Assembly (NCBI GenBank): GCA_028274465.1
Contig: CM051456.1
Coordinates: 122,094,880 to 122,158,879, forward strand
DNA length: 64,000 nucleotides
Reading direction: 5' to 3'
Source: Plantago ovata
Taxonomy: Eukaryota > Streptophyta > Magnoliopsida > Lamiales > Plantaginaceae
Below are positions 60,675-64,000 of the stretch, in pieces (position 1 is the first letter of the stretch; each line of letters opens with the position of its first letter). The translations under genes and the position numbers were made by a program. The notes below the pieces were generated by a model. It did no database searches. It was not told the origin of the DNA and worked only from the letters and a program-made list of their open reading frames with translations.

Positions 60675-60694
60675 ATGAAAAACTGTGAGCATTG
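60675..60694. repeat. 20-bp direct repeat (filler DNA) in the LRR region
   Basis: ATGAAAAACTGTGAGCATTG is identical to 60613-60632. The copy at 60675 lies where part of one LRR is missing, between RGP and GGLNFISSLKNC, and it throws the frame into an early stop. Confidence 0.9.
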
Positions 60695-61368
60695 GACCTC
60701 TAAAACTGTTTCCATCAAGATAAACAAATTGAAGTGAAGAAAAATTTGAGAAGGAAATTGGAATTTGTCCAATAAATTGATTATCTGACAAACATATTTT
60801 TTGGAAACTTGAAACTGAGAAACCTATATGAGATGGTATGCTCCCTTCCAGATGATTATGACTCAATTCTAATGTAGACATGGTGGAAATATTGTATAGA
60901 CCAGATGGAACTCGACCCGTCAAGTTATTCTCAGCTAAATAGAGGACTTCCAGTGACTTAAGTTGCGCAAATGTCTCTGGAATTTCACCTTGCATTCCAC
61001 ATTTAGGTAAATATAGTTTTATGAGTCTGGTAAAATTTCCAATAAATGGTGGGATAATTCCAGAAAGTTTATTTGATCCCAACCCAAGATCTCGAAGTTT
61101 CACCAGAGAACTTAGCTCCAATGGAATGATTCCGGTGAGTTTGTTTCCCTTCAAGTCAAGGCTATTGATATTTGTACACTGGGACAGGTTTCTTGGTATA
61201 TCTCCGCTTAAAAGATTGTGGCTAAACTTAACCCATAAAAGCCTTCTTAACTTACCAATTTCATCAGGAATTTGGCCTCTGATGGTGTTATTGCGTAGAT
61301 TGATAAATTCTAGATAAGAAAGATTACCTATGTAAGGTGAAATGGTTCCCACAAGTCCTCTCGACGCA

Positions 61369-62296
61369 CGGTGCGGATCGCCTACCCCATAATATACCCC
61401 ATAATTTACACCACTCTTGTTATTGGTCCACATGGCATCATTAACTTAACTAACTCAAGACTTAAACTAATCATGGTCATGTATTAAGTGACGGGATTCT
61501 CTTTCTAAATCTCCATCTTTGATGCATTTACTAAAAATAAGATCTCAATATTTTCTTTTGATCTTTGCGGCAAAACAAAATACTCAGGCCAATTTCGATC
61601 TTTTTTGCGGCAAACATTTACTCTTTCAGTTTCATAATGATCTATACTAGTTTATTATTAATACAATTTTCTTGTAAATTTTGATTGGATTATTAATACA
61701 CTTTTGCTGGTTAATAAAAAAATAAAAAAAATTCTATACTCCATGGTATAGTACTCTCTTTTGTCATAGTTATGATATACCCTGTATATTTTATTGCCAA
61801 AGTATAACTTTTCATGTGATTATGTTTGAGTAAATATTAGTATAACTGCTTCATTGTTATAGTACTTTTAAGTTAATTGGATAGGTAATTAAAGAGAGTT
61901 TTCGCATGTCCTTGGTTTGGACATTCAGCATAGCTATCCAGGTAGGTGATTTTGTAACTCAGGTCTGCATGCATAGTGATGAGTTTTGAGCTGATCGTCT
62001 TCTGAGAATTTCTGTTATATACAAATCAAAAGGATAAGTGTTCTACAAATTTTTATTTGCTGCAAAACTCAAAAGTAATATTAAGATTCTATCGTTAGTA
62101 AATATTGAGATCTTATTTTTAGTAAATGCATAAAAGATGGAGATTTAGAAAGAGAATTTCAACAAAATCCGGTCAATTTAATACATGACCATGGTTAGTT
62201 TAAGTCTTGGATTAGTTAAGTTAATGATACCATGTGGACCAATAAAAAAAGTGGGGTAAATTATGGGGTATATTGTGGGGTAGATGATCCGCACCG
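61369..62296. mobile_element. TIR element of 0.93 kb with about 200-bp inverted ends
   Basis: Starts CGGTGCGGATCGCCTACCCC and ends with the inverse (GGGGTAGATGATCCGCACCG). Pairing continues for about 200 bp, through ATTGGTCCACATGG and TTTCTAAATCTCCATCTTT to TAAGATCTCAATATT. It has no coding capacity. No target duplication is seen. Its left end touches the point where homology of the receptor kinase begins. Confidence 0.85.
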
Positions 62297-62572
62297 AATT
62301 ATTGGGCTATATTGACAATTTTTTGTAATTCGTTCACAACTGCAGCCATCAACATTCGGTCTTGTAATACCCGAAATTTGTTTTGTACTTTTTGTTCCTG
62401 GTAATTTTAACTGGACAAGTGTAGCTCTCTTGTTTAATTAATATGTAATTAAAAAAATTAATAATATTTTTCTTTTAACCACAAAAAATAAATTTTAAAT
62501 ACAACTTTTTAATATAAACTAAAGTACATGTAATGGAAATAACTATAGTATAATCTATCATCCTTGGACCTA

Positions 62573-62705
62573 AATTCTGTTTCCGTCGAGAAAAATAGTT
62601 TGAAGTGAAGAAATTTTGACAAGGAAATTGGAATTTTTCCAGTAAAATGATTACCTGACAAAAACATATATGCTTGGAAACTGATCAGAAACCTATATGA
62701 GAGGT
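62573..62705 (-). pseudogene. LRR fragment copied from a receptor kinase gene
   Basis: Minus-strand sequence aligns by eye with 60690-60830 of the neighbouring pseudogene. GGTTTCT, TTTGTCAGGTAATCA, AAATTCCAATTTCCTT and TTCTTCACTTCAA are shared. The encoded LRR reads SGNHFTGKIPISLSKF. It lies just 3' of the intact kinase gene and is too short to function. Confidence 0.75.
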
Positions 62706-62769
62706 ATGTATATAACAACGTACAGTACGTATATATTACAAGGTTGATTTATTCTATCTATTTAACATT

Positions 62770-64000
62770 CTAACCGGCCATATCAGCAGCTTTATGCAAC
62801 TCACTAACAACATCACTCATCGCCATTCGTTCTCCAGGTAACCTCTCGGAACATGCCACACCGATCTCTAGTACAGTAGCTAAGCAGCTCTGAAAGATTT
62901 CACTGTCCATTTTATGATCATGTTCCTTTAGGATAACCAGATCAACTATTTCAGTCACTTGACTTGGCAATGATCTTCTGACCAGATCATGGAGGCTGGA
63001 GTAACCCACATCTGCATCATCGTCATCTGTTGGTCTCCTCCCTGTGAACATCTCTAGTAACAAAATCCCGTAACTATATACATCCCCTTGCGTTGAAACC
63101 ATGCCACTCATACCATACTCTAAAACATAAGTAGGAGTTACAATTAATAAGACCATGGAAATAATAATAGGATTATAAAATAAAGATATAATATGCTCAA
63201 ATTTGGAACTCATACCTGGAGGGATGTAGCCAATAGTTCCCCTGATTCCAGCGGAACTGCTTTCCAGGGCTGCACATGTGTTGGAAACAATTTTTGCTAA
63301 TCCAAAATCCCCAACATGAGCATTCATTTCTTCATCTAAAAGTACGTTGCTGGGCTTCATATCACCGTGAACAATAGTAGAATCTGTGCCGTGATGCAGG
63401 TAATCAAGTGCAGACGCAATGTCAATGTCAATATTCAATCTCTGCCTCAGACTAAGATTTCTCCTTTCTCCCTCTAACTCTTCATGCAGCCACTCGTCCA
63501 AGTTTCCGTTGACTTTAAATTCATAAACCAGTGCCTTGAAATCATTCCCTTGGAAATCTGTGCTTGAACATACACTAATCAATTTCACAAGGTTCCTGTG
63601 TCTTATGCCTCTCAACGCATTGCATTCAGAGAAGAAACTTTTTGAGGCCCCTTTAGTTTCAAGATTGAGCACCTTCACTGCGACTGGCAAACGATCATCA
63701 CCTACGATTCCTTTATATACTGAACCATACCTTCCTGTGCCAACTAAATTAGCCATAGAGAAATCATCAGTGGCTTGTCGGAGATCTGCATAAGATAGCC
63801 TCAAAATGGTCATGTCCAATGAAGGTACATCAGATTGAGTGTTTTCTGGCACTCGTTTTCGGTACTTGAGCAGCATAGAAAAGAAGCATGCTAAAATTGA
63901 AATGCACCCGACTCCAGCTGCTACTGGGATCAAGATTTTCAATAGCATTGAAGTCTTCTTGGAAGTTGGTGACAAGCATCGACGAAGCTGTAGATATGGA
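62770..64000 (-). CDS. LRR receptor-like kinase (class XII), 3' part, gene continues past the window
   Basis: The frame is open to the edge at 64000, so the LRR part lies outside. Exons are 63216 to beyond 64000 and 62770-63119; the intron 63120-63215 (GT-AG, phase 1) sits at the same codon as in the neighbouring pseudogene. After an extracellular tail (LRRCLSPTSKK) comes a membrane span (LLKILIPVAAGVGCISILAC). The kinase has GTGRYGSVYKG (ATP loop), VAVKVLNLE (lysine), HGDMKPSNVLLD (catalytic aspartate), HVGDFGLAK (Mg-binding), GTIGYIPPEYG, DVYSYGILLLEMFTGRRPT and RMAMSDVVSELHKAADMAG. It probably signals in defence, like EFR/XA21. The non-RD HGD motif fits that group. Nothing in the visible part is broken. 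Confidence 0.93.
   Translation of the reverse strand, partial: PYLQLRRCLSPTSKKTSMLLKILIPVAAGVGCISILACFFSMLLKYRKRVPENTQSDVPSLDMTILRLSYADLRQATDDFSMANLVGTGRYGSVYKGIVGDDRLPVAVKVLNLETKGASKSFFSECNALRGIRHRNLVKLISVCSSTDFQGNDFKALVYEFKVNGNLDEWLHEELEGERRNLSLRQRLNIDIDIASALDYLHHGTDSTIVHGDMKPSNVLLDEEMNAHVGDFGLAKIVSNTCAALESSSAGIRGTIGYIPPGMSSKFEHIISLFYNPIIISMVLLIVTPTYVLEYGMSGMVSTQGDVYSYGILLLEMFTGRRPTDDDDADVGYSSLHDLVRRSLPSQVTEIVDLVILKEHDHKMDSEIFQSCLATVLEIGVACSERLPGERMAMSDVVSELHKAADMAG

Larger units (their letters stand above)
58492..61368 (-). pseudogene. LRR receptor-like kinase (class XII, EFR/XA21 type), multiply disrupted
   Basis: Members sense microbial or other ligands with extracellular leucine-rich repeats and signal with a cytosolic Ser/Thr kinase. 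Minus-strand homology begins at SRGLVGTISPYIGNLSYLEF, so the signal peptide and LRR cap are missing. LRRs follow (GQIPDEIGKL, TGIIPLELSSL, SGPIPSDIGKL), then the membrane segment and kinase: GQGKFGSVYRG, AVKVLNLG, HGDLKPSNILLD and HVGDFGLAK. The kinase intron is 58836-58938 and the last exon 58492-58835. Breaks are a deletion with a 20-bp filler at 60675-60694, an extra ACTTCGT near 60087-60093 that shifts the frame, and a 28-bp tandem duplication at the membrane segment. HGD in place of HRD marks a non-RD kinase. The sister gene at 62770 is intact in its kinase half. Confidence 0.9.

Overview
The window is nuclear DNA of a flowering plant, most likely a eudicot. It is AT-rich and gene-poor, with spliced genes (GT-AG introns), an SPH/S1-type secreted protein family, LRR-XII receptor kinases, a class I TCP factor, and typical plant transposons: Ty1-copia, CACTA, hAT, MULE-like and Stowaway MITEs, L1 LINEs and a tRNA-derived SINE. 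I cannot name the species from sequence alone.

Likely functional host genes are few. An alkaline/neutral invertase (4 coding exons, 16467-19040, +) splits sucrose in the cytosol or organelles. A TCP8-like class I TCP transcription factor (2 exons, 43326-45463, +) has a complete TCP domain. A small COX7c-like mitochondrial membrane protein (2 exons, 53747-56100, -) has a 2-kb intron. An LRR receptor kinase (62770 to beyond 64000, -) runs off the right edge, and its kinase half looks intact. A second LRR receptor kinase (58492-61368, -) is a pseudogene: it is cut off at its 5' end by a TIR element and broken by a templated insertion, a short frameshifting insertion and a 28-bp tandem duplication.

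Layout. 1-5.5 kb: intergenic DNA with a LINE 3' tail, a foldback MITE, a Stowaway MITE and a 5'-truncated L1 LINE bounded by a 16-bp target duplication. 5.5-7.7 kb: a degenerate 51-bp minisatellite and a 248-bp tandem duplication. 7.7-15 kb: intergenic, with MITEs and a second L1 LINE bounded by a 17-bp target duplication. 15-19 kb: invertase. 19.4-25.2 kb and 34.3-37.7 kb: duplicated blocks carrying three copies of an SPH/S1-like gene, each disabled differently, one by a SINE. 26.1-31.8 kb: a complete young copia element with matching LTRs and CTTAA target duplication. 33.7-34.3 kb: hAT-type MITE. 37.8-41.6 kb: a CACTA element carrying a TNPA-like gene, nested in a Stowaway-like MITE. 43-45.5 kb: TCP gene. 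47.1-47.8 kb: MULE-like MITE. 48.4-52.2 kb: two non-LTR elements with (TAA)n tails, one nearly full length and encoding a reverse transcriptase followed by a restriction-like endonuclease. 53.7-56.1 kb: COX7c-like gene. 56.4-58.3 kb: Stowaway, LINE tail and hAT MITE. 58.5-64 kb: LRR kinase cluster.

The most unusual items are the endonuclease-domain non-LTR element joined to (TAA)n tracts, and the copia polyprotein whose reading frame runs about 80 residues into the 3' LTR. All calls come from reading the sequence and recognising families. No database search was run.
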